Positions 55,003 to 64,000 of a stretch of 64,000 nucleotides of DNA are shown here, one piece after another (within the stretch, counting starts at the first letter, position 1; every line of letters begins with the position of its first letter). Origin of the DNA: Pectobacterium aquaticum (GTDB lineage Bacteria; Pseudomonadota; Gammaproteobacteria; Enterobacterales; Enterobacteriaceae); contig NZ_CP086253.1 of assembly GCF_003382565.3 (NCBI RefSeq), positions 3,162,001 through 3,226,000 of the forward strand, in the 5' to 3' direction. The notes under the pieces are model-generated. The model saw nothing but the letters and a program-made list of their open reading frames with translations, was not told where the DNA came from and searched no databases. A program made the translations under genes and the position numbers.

Positions 55003-55557
55003 TTAATGTCCGGGGAAGTCGACCAGGCTATAGCAGGTGATACCCATCTCGGTCAGGCGCTGCTCGCCACCCAGATCGAACAAATTGATGATAAACGCAG
55101 CATCATTGACCGAACCACCCAGACGACGGATCAATTTCACCGTGGCCTCAAGCGTACCGCCAGTTGCCAACAGATCGTCGATCACCAGCACATTGTCGCC
55201 AGCGGAGATCGCATCTGCATGAATTTCCAGCGTATCTGAACCGTATTCCAGTTCATAGCTTTCACCGATAGTCGGACGTGGTAGCTTGCCAGGTTTACGC
55301 ACGGGAACAAAACCTACGCCCAGCGCCAACGCAACAGGTGCGCCAAACAGGAAACCACGCGCTTCAGTACCGACAACCTTCGTCACACCGGTGTTACGGT
55401 AATGGTTTGCCAGCATCTCAATACTGGCTGCATAGGCCACAGGATCTTCCAGCAGGCTAGTGACATCACGGAACAGTATGCCCGGCTTCGGATAATCGGG
55501 GATGCTTTTGATACTGTTTTTAATTAACTCTGCCTGCTTCGCTGTTACGGTCATCAT
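55003..55557 (-). CDS. apt: Adenine phosphoribosyltransferase
   Basis: Apt salvages adenine to AMP using PRPP. The 184 residues show [42 protein letters not shown] (in two parts), and the PRPP-binding [17 protein letters not shown]. The C terminus is YSLVDFPGH. Two ATG codons are adjacent (55557 and 55554); either is possible. It is upstream of dnaX on the same strand with 74 bp between. Confidence 0.96.
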   Translation of the reverse strand: MMTVTAKQAELIKNSIKSIPDYPKPGILFRDVTSLLEDPVAYAASIEMLANHYRNTGVTKVVGTEARGFLFGAPVALALGVGFVPVRKPGKLPRPTIGESYELEYGSDTLEIHADAISAGDNVLVIDDLLATGGTLEATVKLIRRLGGSVNDAAFIINLFDLGGEQRLTEMGITCYSLVDFPGH

Positions 55558-55771
55558 AGTTGTGCCTGATAAAACGTTCTGAACATACCAATGCCGGTCA
55601 CCACAAGGCTTTCATCATCGCATGAGGTGATGAAGAGGCATTATGACAAAGAGGAAAATGGCGACCCGCGCACGAAAACGGTCAAATTTAGTCAAAGTGA
55701 CGGGTAAATGCAACTATCCGCACTCTGGGTGCGTATTTTTTGTATTCCCGTCACAGAGGCCGCCGCTTACG

Positions 55772-56167
55772 CTATCTTTTCGGATCTGCGCCCTGCGTTT
55801 GTTGTTCTGGATCAACCACGGGTAAACGAAGCATGAAGGTCAGCAAAATAACCAAAATGACCAACAACAAAATCCTGACCCATACCAACTTAACCAGCCA
55901 GAGCGACAATGCGAACGTTAATAGAATCATGGTTACAGCCTTCCATTTTGCCCCAGGCGGCAGCGCCCGATGTTGCTGCCAATGACGCAGATAGCTGCCA
56001 AACCAGGAACGGTACAGTAGCCAGTCATGGAAACGCGGGGACGAGCGGGCAAAGCACCAGGCGGCCAGTAGCAAGAAAGGCGTTGTTGGTAATAAAGGTA
56101 ACACGACGCCCAACGTTGCCAGCACAACGGAAACCCACCCCAATATCATCAGCAACACGCGATACAT
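55772..56167 (-). CDS. ybaN: YbaN, DUF454 inner-membrane protein
   Basis: The product is 131 residues with hydrophobic segments MYRVLLMILGWVSVVLATLGVV, LLPTTPFLLLAAWCFARSS and a C-terminal pair around residues 75-115. LPLLPTTPFLLLAAWCFARSS is the DUF454 signature. The function is unknown. The ATG at 56167 has AAAGGTG 5 nt upstream; the GTG at 56173 is less likely. It is divergent from priC, as in E. coli. Confidence 0.9.
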   Translation of the reverse strand: MYRVLLMILGWVSVVLATLGVVLPLLPTTPFLLLAAWCFARSSPRFHDWLLYRSWFGSYLRHWQQHRALPPGAKWKAVTMILLTFALSLWLVKLVWVRILLLVILVILLTFMLRLPVVDPEQQTQGADPKR

Positions 56168-56375
56168 ATTCACCTTTATACTTTGTTCACTACTACTATG
56201 TGTTATCTACTCAATATGCTTTGTCTACGACAATATCCATCACACTTTATCACCACCTTGCCCGATGAATTAGTTAAGATATCCTCATGCAGTGTATTCA
56301 GGCGACACAGACTCACTGTGCCGATCTACCACGCGCCGACTCGCTGAATCATCAGCCTGACCGTAAGGGAAAAAA

Positions 56376-56912
56376 GTGAACACGCACCGATTGCTGCAAG
56401 CACTTGAACAACAAATTAACACGCTAGCGAAAGCACTTGAGCCGCTGGCGGATAAAGCTGTGCCGCAATCACGCTTTGATCGTCAGCTTTTTAGCAGCTA
56501 TGGCACTCGGCTACGTGATTATCGCGCCGAAGTTGAACAAAACCTGCACGTAATAAAGCAATTAGTCGCAGAGCAACGCACCGAACGTGTAGCGTTTCTG
56601 GCTGAAAAATTGGTCAGCCAGATAGCCGCATTGCAGCGTGAGCTGGCAACGCAACCATTGCGCAGGCAAGAGCAACGTGCAGCACCAGAGCAGGAAGATA
56701 TGTATCACAAGCTGGCGGAACATCAGGATTATGAACGCCGTCTGCTTTCTATGATTCAGGATAGAGAAAGCCTGCTCATCACTCAGACGCTCTTCAGCGA
56801 GCAACAGCGGCTGCAAAAAGAGCTGGCAGCGCTGGAAGGACGGCTGTCACGCTGCCGTCAGGCGCTATCGCGACTGGAGCGGAAGATAGAACGCCGAGAG
56901 CAAGAACCATAG
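56376..56912 (+). CDS. priC: Primosomal replication protein N'' (PriC)
   Basis: PriC helps restart stalled forks by loading DnaB. The 178 residues are Gln/Arg/Leu-rich and helical, with [24 protein letters not shown] and a basic C terminus ([16 protein letters not shown]). It starts with GTG at 56376 behind TAAGGGA. rsmS follows after 37 bp. Order and length match E. coli priC-ybaM. Confidence 0.92.
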   Translation: MNTHRLLQALEQQINTLAKALEPLADKAVPQSRFDRQLFSSYGTRLRDYRAEVEQNLHVIKQLVAEQRTERVAFLAEKLVSQIAALQRELATQPLRRQEQRAAPEQEDMYHKLAEHQDYERRLLSMIQDRESLLITQTLFSEQQRLQKELAALEGRLSRCRQALSRLERKIERREQEP

Positions 56913-56949
56913 CACGGCGGATTCACCAAGAAAAAAGAGGAACGGGTTC

Positions 56950-57120
56950 ATGTCACTTGAAAATGCCCCACCCGAGGTCAAGCTGGCGGTCGATTTGATT
57001 ATGTTGCTAGAAGAAAACCAGATCGAACCGCGTATCGCGCTTGCCGCCTTGGAGATTGTACGGACCGATTTTGAAAAGAAGCGTTCACAAGAAGACGGTG
57101 ACGCTAAATACTCTGCCTAA
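56950..57120 (+). CDS. rsmS: RsmS (YbaM), small pleiotropic regulatory protein
   Basis: This small ORF of 56 residues begins [20 protein letters not shown] and ends [11 protein letters not shown]. The helical core [26 protein letters not shown] matches E. coli YbaM. In Pectobacterium the homologue is called RsmS and is reported to affect secondary metabolism and virulence traits; the mechanism is unclear. It follows priC by 37 bp and is probably cotranscribed. It ends 56 bp before the convergent acrR stop. E. coli mscK, which lies between ybaM and acrR there, is absent. Confidence 0.88.
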   Translation: MSLENAPPEVKLAVDLIMLLEENQIEPRIALAALEIVRTDFEKKRSQEDGDAKYSA

Positions 57121-57176
57121 GGCAAAAATAACTCAGCACGTAAAGGCAACTTGTGTTAGCACCGTCGATCAACAGC

Positions 57177-57818
57177 TTATTCAGCGGGTTTACGTAGCGC
57201 CGGACTAAAATGCAACATATCGATAAAGGCATCCACCAGCGCAGGGGCTTCCTGATCGAGATCGAAACTTTCCGGCATAAATAGCCAGTTTTCCATCACG
57301 CCAGAAAAATAAGCACGCAACGCAATCGCCGCACGACGGGGATAAATGTCCGTCGGCAACATCCCCACTCGAATGCACTTAATCAGGTTTTCTTCAATAT
57401 CAACATAACAGGAGAGATAGAGCTCTTTGCGCGCATTGTACGATTGCAACATTTCACCGACAAACTCACATTTGTGAAAAACGATTTCCATAATGGAGCG
57501 CCAATGTGTATCACTAACGGTTAAACGCAGCATATAAATCAATAATTCACGCATCACGCGGAGTGGATTATCAGGGAATTTTGTCTGATACTCTATTTCA
57601 AACTCGCTGATTTTTGACTCTGACAACGCCCAAATCTCATCAAAGATTTCGGCTTTGTTCTTAAAATGCCAATAAATAGCACCCCGAGTCACACCAGCAG
57701 CAGTCGCAATGTCAGACAATGAAGTTGCGGACACTCCATGTTCAGAGAAGACTCTTAACGCAGTATCCAGTATATGTTGTCGAGTTTCCTGGGCCTGTTT
57801 TTTGGTTTTTCGTGCCAT
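57177..57818 (-). CDS. acrR: TetR-family repressor AcrR
   Basis: AcrR represses acrAB and itself and is released by many toxic ligands. The 213 residues have an N-terminal TetR HTH (ILDTALRVFSEHGVSATSLSDIATAAGVTRGAIYWHFKNK, residues about 16-55) and a helical ligand domain. It starts MARKTKKQAQETRQ at 57818; the longer frame to 57908 includes the operator and is excluded. It is divergent from acrA with the operator in the gap. Confidence 0.95.
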   Translation of the reverse strand: MARKTKKQAQETRQHILDTALRVFSEHGVSATSLSDIATAAGVTRGAIYWHFKNKAEIFDEIWALSESKISEFEIEYQTKFPDNPLRVMRELLIYMLRLTVSDTHWRSIMEIVFHKCEFVGEMLQSYNARKELYLSCYVDIEENLIKCIRVGMLPTDIYPRRAAIALRAYFSGVMENWLFMPESFDLDQEAPALVDAFIDMLHFSPALRKPAE

Positions 57819-57869
57819 GATAATTTGGATTTTCGTGCCATATCGCTGTATTTGAAGGAAAGCGTGATT

Positions 57870-57893
57870 TACATACATTCGAGAATGTATGTA
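57870..57893. promoter_or_regulatory. AcrR operator
   Basis: TACATACATTC and GAATGTATGTA form a 24-bp palindrome around GA. It matches the E. coli AcrR operator at all but the central bases. It lies between acrR and acrA, so it can control both. Confidence 0.92.
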
Positions 57894-57983
57894 ACATAGC
57901 ATGAACATAAGACTATAGCAGCAATGGGTTTTTAAGCTTGTGATCCATTGGTCAATTTCAAATCGGACACTTGAGGTTTATCT

Positions 57984-59177
57984 ATGAACAAAAACAGAGG
58001 GCTAACGCCTCTGGCGGCAGTTCTGATGCTTTCTGGCGGCTTAATACTCGCAGGATGTAATGACAGCAACAATCAGCAGGGCGGCGCACAGCGGCAGATG
58101 CCTGAAGTGGGTATTGTGACGTTGAAAACGGAAGCGCTGAATGTCATGACCGAGCTGCCGGGCCGCACAAGTGCTTACCGCATTGCTGAGGTTCGCCCAC
58201 AGGTTGGCGGGATTATCCTCAAACGCAATTTTGTTGAAGGGTCTGACGTCAAAGCTGGCGCATCGCTGTATCAGATCGATCCTGCGACATATCAGGCAAA
58301 CTACAACAGCGCCAAGGGTTCACTCGCTCAGACTCAGGCTCAGGCAGAAATTGCCCGTCTGACCGTTAATCGCTATAAACCGCTGCTAGGCACCAACTAC
58401 GTCAGCAAGCAGGATTACGATCAGGCTGTTGCCACCTCTCGTCAAGCTGATGCTGCGGTTCAGGCAGCTAAAGCGGCGGTTGACACCGCGCAAATCAATC
58501 TGGCTTACACCAAAGTCAATTCGCCAATCGAAGGCCGTGTAGGTAAATCAACGGTAACGGAAGGCGCATTAGTGGCAACCGGGCAAGCAACGGCATTAAC
58601 GACCGTCCAACAGCTTGATCCGATCTATGTTGACGTCACGCAGTCCAGCAATGATTTTCTACAACTGAAGAAAGAGCTGGAAAACGGCACGCTGAAACAA
58701 AGTGAAGGCAAAGCAAATGTCCGCCTGCTTTTGGAAAACGGTACTGAATATACTGAGGCAGGTACATTAGAATTCTCTGATGTTACGGTAGACGAAACCA
58801 CCGGTTCCATCACACTGCGCGCTATTTTCCCGAACCCACAGCACAACCTCCTTCCCGGAATGTTTGTACGAGCGCGTCTCGATTCCGGCGTGAACCCAAC
58901 AGCCTTGTTAGTTCCTCAGCAAGGTGTTACCCGCGATCCACGTGGTCAAGCCACGGCGATGGTGGTTGGTGAAGGCGATAAAGTCGAGCCTCGCACGCTT
59001 AAAACCAGTAAGGCAGTTGGTGACAAATGGTTGGTTACCGAAGGCTTGAAAGCGGGCGATCGCGTTATCGTCACCGGACTGCAAAGAATTAGGCCCGGTG
59101 CGCAGGTGAAAACGAAAGAAGTCGCTCCAGAAAATCAGCAGGCGCCGCAAGCGTCAGCAGAACCCGCGAAGTCTTAA
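57984..59177 (+). CDS. acrA: AcrA, periplasmic adaptor of the AcrAB-TolC efflux pump
   Basis: AcrA is a membrane-fusion lipoprotein of 397 residues. The lipobox LILAGC gives lipidated Cys25. The lipoyl halves (VRPQVGGIILKRNFVEGSDVKAGASLYQID; SPIEGRVGKSTVTEGALVATG, each in part) flank an alpha-hairpin (about 100-170) that contacts TolC. The beta-barrel and membrane-proximal domains follow. It lies 28 bp before acrB. In Pectobacterium this pump is associated with resistance to plant phenolics and antibiotics; that role is known for the family rather than shown here. Confidence 0.96.
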   Translation: MNKNRGLTPLAAVLMLSGGLILAGCNDSNNQQGGAQRQMPEVGIVTLKTEALNVMTELPGRTSAYRIAEVRPQVGGIILKRNFVEGSDVKAGASLYQIDPATYQANYNSAKGSLAQTQAQAEIARLTVNRYKPLLGTNYVSKQDYDQAVATSRQADAAVQAAKAAVDTAQINLAYTKVNSPIEGRVGKSTVTEGALVATGQATALTTVQQLDPIYVDVTQSSNDFLQLKKELENGTLKQSEGKANVRLLLENGTEYTEAGTLEFSDVTVDETTGSITLRAIFPNPQHNLLPGMFVRARLDSGVNPTALLVPQQGVTRDPRGQATAMVVGEGDKVEPRTLKTSKAVGDKWLVTEGLKAGDRVIVTGLQRIRPGAQVKTKEVAPENQQAPQASAEPAKS

Positions 59178-59205
59178 GACGTTCTAACAGGAGCCGGTAT
59201 AATTC

Positions 59206-62200
59206 ATGGCTAAGTTTTTTATAGATCGACCCATTTTTGCATGGGTGCTCGCCATCATGGTGATGCTGACGGGATTGCTGGCAATAGTTAAATTACCTAT
59301 TGCTCAGTATCCAACGATCGCTCCACCTGCGATTGAAATAACAGCAAATTATCCAGGGGCCGATGCATCAACGCTGCAAGATTCCGTGACGCAGGTTATC
59401 GAACAGAATATGAACGGTATCGATAACCTGATGTACATGTCATCAAGCAGTGACTCTTCTGGTACGGTACAGATTACGCTGACCTTTGACGCAGGTACCA
59501 ATCCGGATATCGCACAGGTCCAGGTGCAGAACAAACTGCAACTGGCTATGCCACTGCTGCCGCAGGAAGTACAGCAGCAAGGGGTTAACGTTCAGAAATC
59601 AAGCAGCAGCTTCCTCATGGTCGCCGCCTTCATCAGTGAAGACGGTAAAATGTCACAGGAAGATATCGCTGACTACGTGGCTGCTAACGTTAAAGATCCC
59701 ATCAGCCGTACGTCTGGCGTCGGTGACGCACAGCTGTTTGGTGCACAGTACGCCATGCGTATCTGGCTCGATCCGAACAAACTGAACAACTATCAGTTAA
59801 CCTCAGGTGATGTCACTGCAGCGATCAGAGTCCAAAACAACCAGATCGCGGCAGGACAACTGGGGGGATCGCCACCTGTTCCCGGCCAGCAGTTGAACGC
59901 GTCGATCATTGCTCAAACCCGACTGAATTCAGCAGAAGAATTCTCTAAAATCCTGCTGAAGGTTAACGCTGACGGCTCTCAGGTTCGTCTTAAAGATGTT
60001 GCCCGCGTTGAGTTGGGCGCAGAAAGCTATGACACGATTGCACGTTACAATGGTCAGCCCGCTGCTGGTATCGGTATTAAGCTGGCGACAGGCGCGAATG
60101 CGCTGGATACCGCAACTGCCGTAAAAAATTCACTAACAAAACTGGAAGAGTACTTCCCTTCTGGCATGAAAGTGGTTTACCCGTATGATACAACGCCCTT
60201 CGTTAAGATCTCGATCAACGAAGTCGTGAAAACGCTGGTGGAAGCCATCGTACTGGTATTCCTGGTTATGTATCTGTTCTTGCAGAACTTCCGTGCCACG
60301 CTGATCCCAACCATCGCGGTACCCGTCGTCTTGCTGGGGACGTTTGCTATCCTCTCCGCGTTTGGTTATTCCATTAACACTTTGACGATGTTCGCTATGG
60401 TCCTCGCCATCGGGCTTCTGGTGGATGACGCCATCGTCGTCGTGGAAAACGTTGAACGTGTCATGGCGGAAGAAGGTCTGCCGCCTAAAGAAGCGACAAA
60501 ACGTTCCATGGAGCAGATCCAAGGTGCGTTAGTCGGTATTGCGCTGGTACTGTCCGCAGTATTCGTCCCGATGGCGTTTACTGGTGGCTCCACAGGGGCA
60601 ATCTATCGCCAGTTCTCCATCACTATCGTTTCTGCGATGGTGCTGTCGGTTCTGGTCGCATTAATTTTGACACCTGCTCTCTGCGCAACGCTGCTAAAAC
60701 CGATTGCCAAAGGCGATCACGGTGAGAAGAAAGGCTTCTTCGGCTGGTTCAACAGACTGTTCGAGAAAAGCACCAATCACTACACCGATAGCGTGGCAAA
60801 TATCCTGCGCAGCACGGGTCGCTACCTGGTCATCTATCTGCTGATTGTTGTAGGTCTGGCACTGTTGTTCTTACGTTTGCCGACGTCTTTCCTGCCAGAC
60901 GAAGATCAGGGGGTTCTCCTGAACATCGTTCAACTGCCTTCAGGTGCGACGCAAGAAAACACACAGCAAATTATGGACAGAATGACGAACTACTATCTCG
61001 ATAATGAGAAAAGTAACGTCAAGTCTGTGTTTACCGTGACGGGCTTCGGATTCTCTGGCCGTGGGCAGAACGTCGGTCTGGCTTTCGCTAGTCTAAATGA
61101 CTGGAGTGAACGAAGCGGTACAGAAAATAAAGTTCTGGCGATTGCAGCAAGGGCAAACGCGGCCTTTAGCCAGTATAAAGAAGCGATGGTTTTCGCAGTC
61201 AACCTTCCTGCGATTATCGAACTGGGTACCGCAACAGGTTTCGACTTCCAGTTGATTGACCAAGCTAACCTTGGGCATGCAAAACTGACAGAAGCACGTA
61301 ACCAACTGCTAGGCATGGCAGCACAACACCCTGACACACTGGTACAAGTTCGTCCTAACGGGATGGAAGATACGCCACAGTTCCGTCTTGATATCGATCA
61401 GGAAAAAGCTCAGGCACTTGGCGTGTCACTATCAGATATCAGCTCAACGTTGGCAACCACGTTAGGTGGTTCTTATGTGAATGACTTTATCGATCGTGGT
61501 CGTGTGAAAAAAGTGTATGTCCAGGCCGATGCACCTTTCCGTATGCTGCCAGATGACATTAAAAGCTGGTACATCCGGGGTAACAACGGACAAATGGTGC
61601 CATTCTCCGCATTCACCCAGAGCCACTGGGAACACGGATCACCGCGTCTGGAACGTTATAACGGTCAACCATCCATGCAGATACAGGGCGAAGCGGCTCC
61701 AGGTAAGAGTACCGGTGAAGCCATGGCGTTAATGGAAGATTTCGTTACTAAATTACCGCAGGGTATCGGATACGAATGGACGGGTATGTCCTATCAAGAG
61801 CGGTTATCAGGCAACCAGGCACCGGCAATCTATGCCATTTCATTGATTGTCGTGTTCTTATGTCTGGCGGCACTTTATGAAAGCTGGTCAATTCCGTTCT
61901 CCGTTATGCTGGTGGTTCCATTGGGGATTATCGGTGCGTTGATTGCAGCAAATATGACAGGTCTTGAAAACGACGTTTACTTTAAGGTAGGCCTGCTAAC
62001 AACCATTGGGCTATCCGCGAAGAACGCCATATTGATTGTCGAATTTGCTAAAGATCTGATGGAAAAAGAAGGGAAAGGACTGATTGAAGCAACACTCGAT
62101 GCCGTTCGTATGCGTTTGCGTCCAATCCTGATGACATCACTAGCCTTTATCCTCGGTGTCATGCCGTTGGTTATCAGTAGTGGTGCAGGTTCAGGTGCAC

Positions 62201-62334
62201 AGAACGCCGTTGGTACTGGCGTAATGGGCGGGATGGTTACCGCAACCGTGCTGGCTATCTTCTTCGTTCCTGTATTCTTTGTTGTTGTCCGCCGTCGCTT
62301 CGGCAAGAAAGTGGACGACACAATAGCGCACTAA
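59206..62334 (+). CDS. acrB: AcrB, RND multidrug efflux transporter
   Basis: AcrB is the proton-driven inner-membrane pump of AcrAB-TolC. The 1042 residues show the RND start [20 protein letters not shown], the proton-relay pair in [17 protein letters not shown] (family D407/D408), the TM4 and TM10 regions including [16 protein letters not shown] with the relay Lys, and the phenylalanine-rich binding-pocket domains. The C terminus is short ([14 protein letters not shown]). It follows acrA by 28 bp and ends in a strong terminator. Confidence 0.97.
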   Translation: MAKFFIDRPIFAWVLAIMVMLTGLLAIVKLPIAQYPTIAPPAIEITANYPGADASTLQDSVTQVIEQNMNGIDNLMYMSSSSDSSGTVQITLTFDAGTNPDIAQVQVQNKLQLAMPLLPQEVQQQGVNVQKSSSSFLMVAAFISEDGKMSQEDIADYVAANVKDPISRTSGVGDAQLFGAQYAMRIWLDPNKLNNYQLTSGDVTAAIRVQNNQIAAGQLGGSPPVPGQQLNASIIAQTRLNSAEEFSKILLKVNADGSQVRLKDVARVELGAESYDTIARYNGQPAAGIGIKLATGANALDTATAVKNSLTKLEEYFPSGMKVVYPYDTTPFVKISINEVVKTLVEAIVLVFLVMYLFLQNFRATLIPTIAVPVVLLGTFAILSAFGYSINTLTMFAMVLAIGLLVDDAIVVVENVERVMAEEGLPPKEATKRSMEQIQGALVGIALVLSAVFVPMAFTGGSTGAIYRQFSITIVSAMVLSVLVALILTPALCATLLKPIAKGDHGEKKGFFGWFNRLFEKSTNHYTDSVANILRSTGRYLVIYLLIVVGLALLFLRLPTSFLPDEDQGVLLNIVQLPSGATQENTQQIMDRMTNYYLDNEKSNVKSVFTVTGFGFSGRGQNVGLAFASLNDWSERSGTENKVLAIAARANAAFSQYKEAMVFAVNLPAIIELGTATGFDFQLIDQANLGHAKLTEARNQLLGMAAQHPDTLVQVRPNGMEDTPQFRLDIDQEKAQALGVSLSDISSTLATTLGGSYVNDFIDRGRVKKVYVQADAPFRMLPDDIKSWYIRGNNGQMVPFSAFTQSHWEHGSPRLERYNGQPSMQIQGEAAPGKSTGEAMALMEDFVTKLPQGIGYEWTGMSYQERLSGNQAPAIYAISLIVVFLCLAALYESWSIPFSVMLVVPLGIIGALIAANMTGLENDVYFKVGLLTTIGLSAKNAILIVEFAKDLMEKEGKGLIEATLDAVRMRLRPILMTSLAFILGVMPLVISSGAGSGAQNAVGTGVMGGMVTATVLAIFFVPVFFVVVRRRFGKKVDDTIAH

Positions 62335-62360
62335 GATTGGATCTCTTCCGATATACTCGA

Positions 62361-62388
62361 AAAGGCCGCCTCCTAGCGGCCTTTTTTA
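62361..62388 (+). terminator. Intrinsic terminator of acrAB
   Basis: AAAGGCCGC (62361-62369) pairs with GCGGCCTTT (62376-62384), followed by TTTT. It lies 27 bp past the acrB stop. Confidence 0.93.
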
Positions 62389-62405
62389 CATCCCTGCACC
62401 TTCCA

Positions 62406-62456
62406 CGACTAATCCGAGCTAAGCAGCACTATGCGCTGTTTAGCTCGGATTAGTCG
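62406..62456. repeat. Long inverted repeat after the acrB terminator
   Basis: Arms of 22 nt (62406-62427 and 62435-62456) are complementary at 21 positions plus one G-U-compatible pair, around the 7-nt loop ACTATGC. The arm begins CGACTAATCCGAGC. It has no T-run, so it is not a typical terminator. It lies between the acrAB terminator and the Zur-controlled ribosomal-protein pair. It may be a small dispersed palindrome, a processing site or part of an RNA; nothing in the sequence decides. Confidence 0.7.
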
Positions 62457-62540
62457 TATCTATAGCGGCTTAGAGAATGTTGACGTCTGCCGCAACATAA
62501 TGGTTGATCCTGATGTCAAAAAAGCGCAACATAACAGATA

Positions 62541-62555
62541 TGTTATAACATAACA
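62541..62555 (+). promoter_or_regulatory. Zur box upstream of rpmE2-rpmJ2
   Basis: TGTTATAACATAACA matches 14 of 15 positions of the Zur core TGTTATANTATAACA. It ends 13 bp before the rpmE2 start. Zinc-loaded Zur would repress the pair; zinc starvation would release it. This agrees with the known control of the E. coli ykgM/ykgO operon. Confidence 0.82.
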
Positions 62556-62568
62556 AATTGGAGTAACT

Positions 62569-62817
62569 ATGAAAGCAGGTATTCATCCTGACTATCGCAT
62601 GGTGGTGTTTCATGACACCAGCGCGGATGTCTATTACAGGACGGGGTCAACCATTAAAACCGAGCGAACCATTGAGCTTGAGGGTACTCATTACCCTTAC
62701 GTCCCCATTGACGTTTCTTCGGCATCGCATCCCTATTACACTGGGAAGCAAAAAGAATATGCCAAAGAAGGCAGCACAGCGCGCTTCCAGCAGCGCTTTG
62801 GCAACTTCTTCAAGTAA
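62569..62817 (+). CDS. rpmE2: 50S ribosomal protein L31 type B (zinc-independent)
   Basis: This is the 82-residue L31 paralogue (YkgM-type). It begins [20 protein letters not shown] and ends RFGNFFK, and it has no cysteines, so it needs no zinc. Under zinc limitation such paralogues replace the zinc-binding L31 and free zinc. The start has TTGGAG upstream. rpmJ2 follows after 17 bp, and a Zur box precedes the gene. Confidence 0.95.
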   Translation: MKAGIHPDYRMVVFHDTSADVYYRTGSTIKTERTIELEGTHYPYVPIDVSSASHPYYTGKQKEYAKEGSTARFQQRFGNFFK

Positions 62818-62834
62818 TCAGAGAGGGCTATTAG

Positions 62835-62978
62835 ATGCAGGTGCTTAGTTCGCTACGTTCAGCAAAAAATCGTCATAAAGATTGTATTGTGGTCCGCCGT
62901 CGCGGGCGAGTTTACGTTATATGCAAATCCAACCCGCGCTTTAAAGCCGTGCAAGGCGGGAAAAAGAAAAAAGGTTAA
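62835..62978 (+). CDS. rpmJ2: 50S ribosomal protein L36 type B (zinc-independent)
   Basis: This is a 47-residue L36 paralogue (YkgO-type), [20 protein letters not shown] and onward, with a basic tail GGKKKKG. Only two cysteines (CIVV and VICKS) remain, and the four-ligand zinc site of ordinary L36 is broken. It pairs with rpmE2 in one Zur-controlled unit. It starts 17 bp after rpmE2 behind a GAGAGGG ribosome site. Confidence 0.93.
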   Translation: MQVLSSLRSAKNRHKDCIVVRRRGRVYVICKSNPRFKAVQGGKKKKG

Positions 62979-63575
62979 TCTTCCTCACTCCCATCCCGAT
63001 ACAGTCAGTGTTATGCCGCTAACAAGACTGTACGGGATGATTCGCATGAAAAAACCACAGAAACAATAAGATAACGGAGTATCAATCCCCCTATCCGTTG
63101 AGTAATCTCTTCGTATTCCGTCTGCCATTTCTCATATTTTCAGATAGAAATAATTAAATAATCAGCAGCCGAGTTTATTCTATGCTCATTGTTACAACAA
63201 AAATAATGAGGATTAATCAAAATAAAGGGCAGTGAAAACCTTACCTATCATCCGCGAAGTTTACGAACACCTTTGCTATAATCATATATAGAATGACGTA
63301 ACCGGAACCAGCATGGTATAGCTATACTTAAGGTTAATTCATGAGATGTTGGTATTTACGCCAGTGCGATTTCGCGACATAGTAGATACTATGAGGTGAG
63401 ATAAGCACTGTTTTCTCATTCATTACAGAACCAATCACAATGGTTCAACGCCCTGTCTGTAACAACATGAATACGAAGCAACGTTAACGTTTTATCTTGT
63501 AAGCTTCATCAGTCTACCTGTTTACCAGGTGTTAACCGCAGTAACACTGAATAACGGCTTAACGGAGGGATTGAT
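62979..63575. other. Intergenic region upstream of tomB
   Basis: These 597 bp contain the tomB promoter region and AT-rich sequence. A short ORF of 13 codons (63341-63382, MRCWYLRQCDFAT) has AAGG 7 nt upstream. Another reading frame gives a short peptide (MPLTRLYGMIRMKKPQKQ) at 63013-63069 without a good ribosome site. CCTGTTTACCAGG (about 63518-63530) is a small inverted repeat. No known RNA or gene was recognised; either small ORF could be chance. Confidence 0.4.
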
Positions 63576-63944
63576 ATGGATGAGTACACACCAAAATATT
63601 ATGATATTGCCCAACTCAGATTCTTATGTGAAAATCTGTGTGACGAAAGCATAGCAACGTTAGGCGATAGCAGTCACGGCTGGGTCAATGATCCAACATC
63701 TGCGATCAATATCCAATTAAATGAACTTATTGAGCATATCGCTACGTTTATTCTCACATTTAAAATAAAATACCCTAACGAAAGTGAGCTTTCAGAGCAG
63801 GTTGAAAAGTATTTGGATGATACTTACGTCTTGTTTAGCAACTATGGAATTAATGATGCTGAACTGCGACGTTGGCAGAAGTCCAAAGCAAAATTATTCG
63901 GAATGTTCTCAGGGGAGAACATCTGTATGCCTGCTAAAACTTAA
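63576..63944 (+). CDS. tomB: TomB, Hha toxicity modulator
   Basis: TomB (YbaJ) is the antitoxin-like partner of Hha and influences biofilm formation. The 122 residues start MDEYTPKYYDIAQLRFLCENLCDESI and share the conserved SHGWVNDPTSAINIQLNELIEHIATF core with E. coli TomB. GGAGG lies just upstream of the ATG. hha is expected next: an ATG at the very window end (63998) with a weak TAGG upstream could be its start, but that cannot be confirmed here. Confidence 0.94.
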   Translation: MDEYTPKYYDIAQLRFLCENLCDESIATLGDSSHGWVNDPTSAINIQLNELIEHIATFILTFKIKYPNESELSEQVEKYLDDTYVLFSNYGINDAELRRWQKSKAKLFGMFSGENICMPAKT

Positions 63945-64000
63945 GCAATAATTTATTTAAATTTTTTAACCACCAGGTACTGCTTGCATAGGCCATTATG

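Noticed and set aside
63998..64000. Start codon of hha at the window end
   Set aside because: Only the ATG itself is visible with a weak upstream TAGG; no coding sequence can be read, so it is mentioned but not listed as a gene.

Overview
The window is chromosomal DNA from a soft-rot enterobacterium, most likely Pectobacterium. About 45 genes have clear enterobacterial orthologues. The plant-pathogen clues are a secreted GH28 pectinase with a near-perfect KdgR operator, an RsmS-type (YbaM) gene, and a complete menFDHBCE cluster beside rcsDBC. No rRNA, tRNA, CRISPR array or complete prophage was seen.

Layout. 1-4 kb: 5' part of yfaY, a TyrR-controlled tyrosine permease (tyrP), an IS110-family element and yfaZ. 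4.2-11.4 kb: menaquinone biosynthesis, menF then menDHBCE, on the minus strand. 11.8-19.2 kb: an MFS transporter gene leading into rcsD-rcsB, convergent with rcsC (Rcs envelope-stress phosphorelay). 19.3-27.1 kb: gyrA, ubiG, nrdA-nrdB-yfaE (class Ia ribonucleotide reductase and its ferredoxin). 27.2-33.4 kb: qmcA-ybbJ, cueR/copA copper efflux, ybaP, ybaK. 33.7-38.8 kb: GH28 pectinase, then btsT-yjiX-yjiA (pyruvate uptake). 39.1-43.4 kb: two tandem tail-fibre-like genes with a discoidin-like core, the accessory part of the window. 43.6-64 kb: ushA, ybaL, hemH, adk, htpG, ybaB-recR, dnaX, apt, ybaN, priC-rsmS, acrR/acrAB, the zinc-independent L31/L36 pair behind a Zur site, and tomB. Much of this last part follows E. 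coli order in the 10-12 min region.

Most interesting observation. The IS110-family element at 2069-3233 sits inside a copy of a dispersed intergenic repeat. An uninterrupted copy lies at 33551-33677, so the pre-insertion target can be reconstructed base by base. The 174-nt leader of the element carries a 9-bp stem enclosing two short segments that match the left (7 of 8) and right (8 of 8) sides of that target. A further segment matches the element's own right end. This is the layout expected of an IS110 bridge RNA. A promoter of the form TTGCTT-17-TATTAT would arise only when the element ends are joined in a circle.

Other points worth attention are the mosaic tandem discoidin/tail-fibre genes, an Arg in place of the usual GHG His in the pectinase, a three-HMA CopA, a textbook dnaX frameshift site, a 22-bp-arm inverted repeat after acrB, and several well-matched operators (TyrR, KdgR, CueR, AcrR, Zur, sigma-32, DnaA/NrdR). 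All calls were made by reading the sequence; no database search was run.
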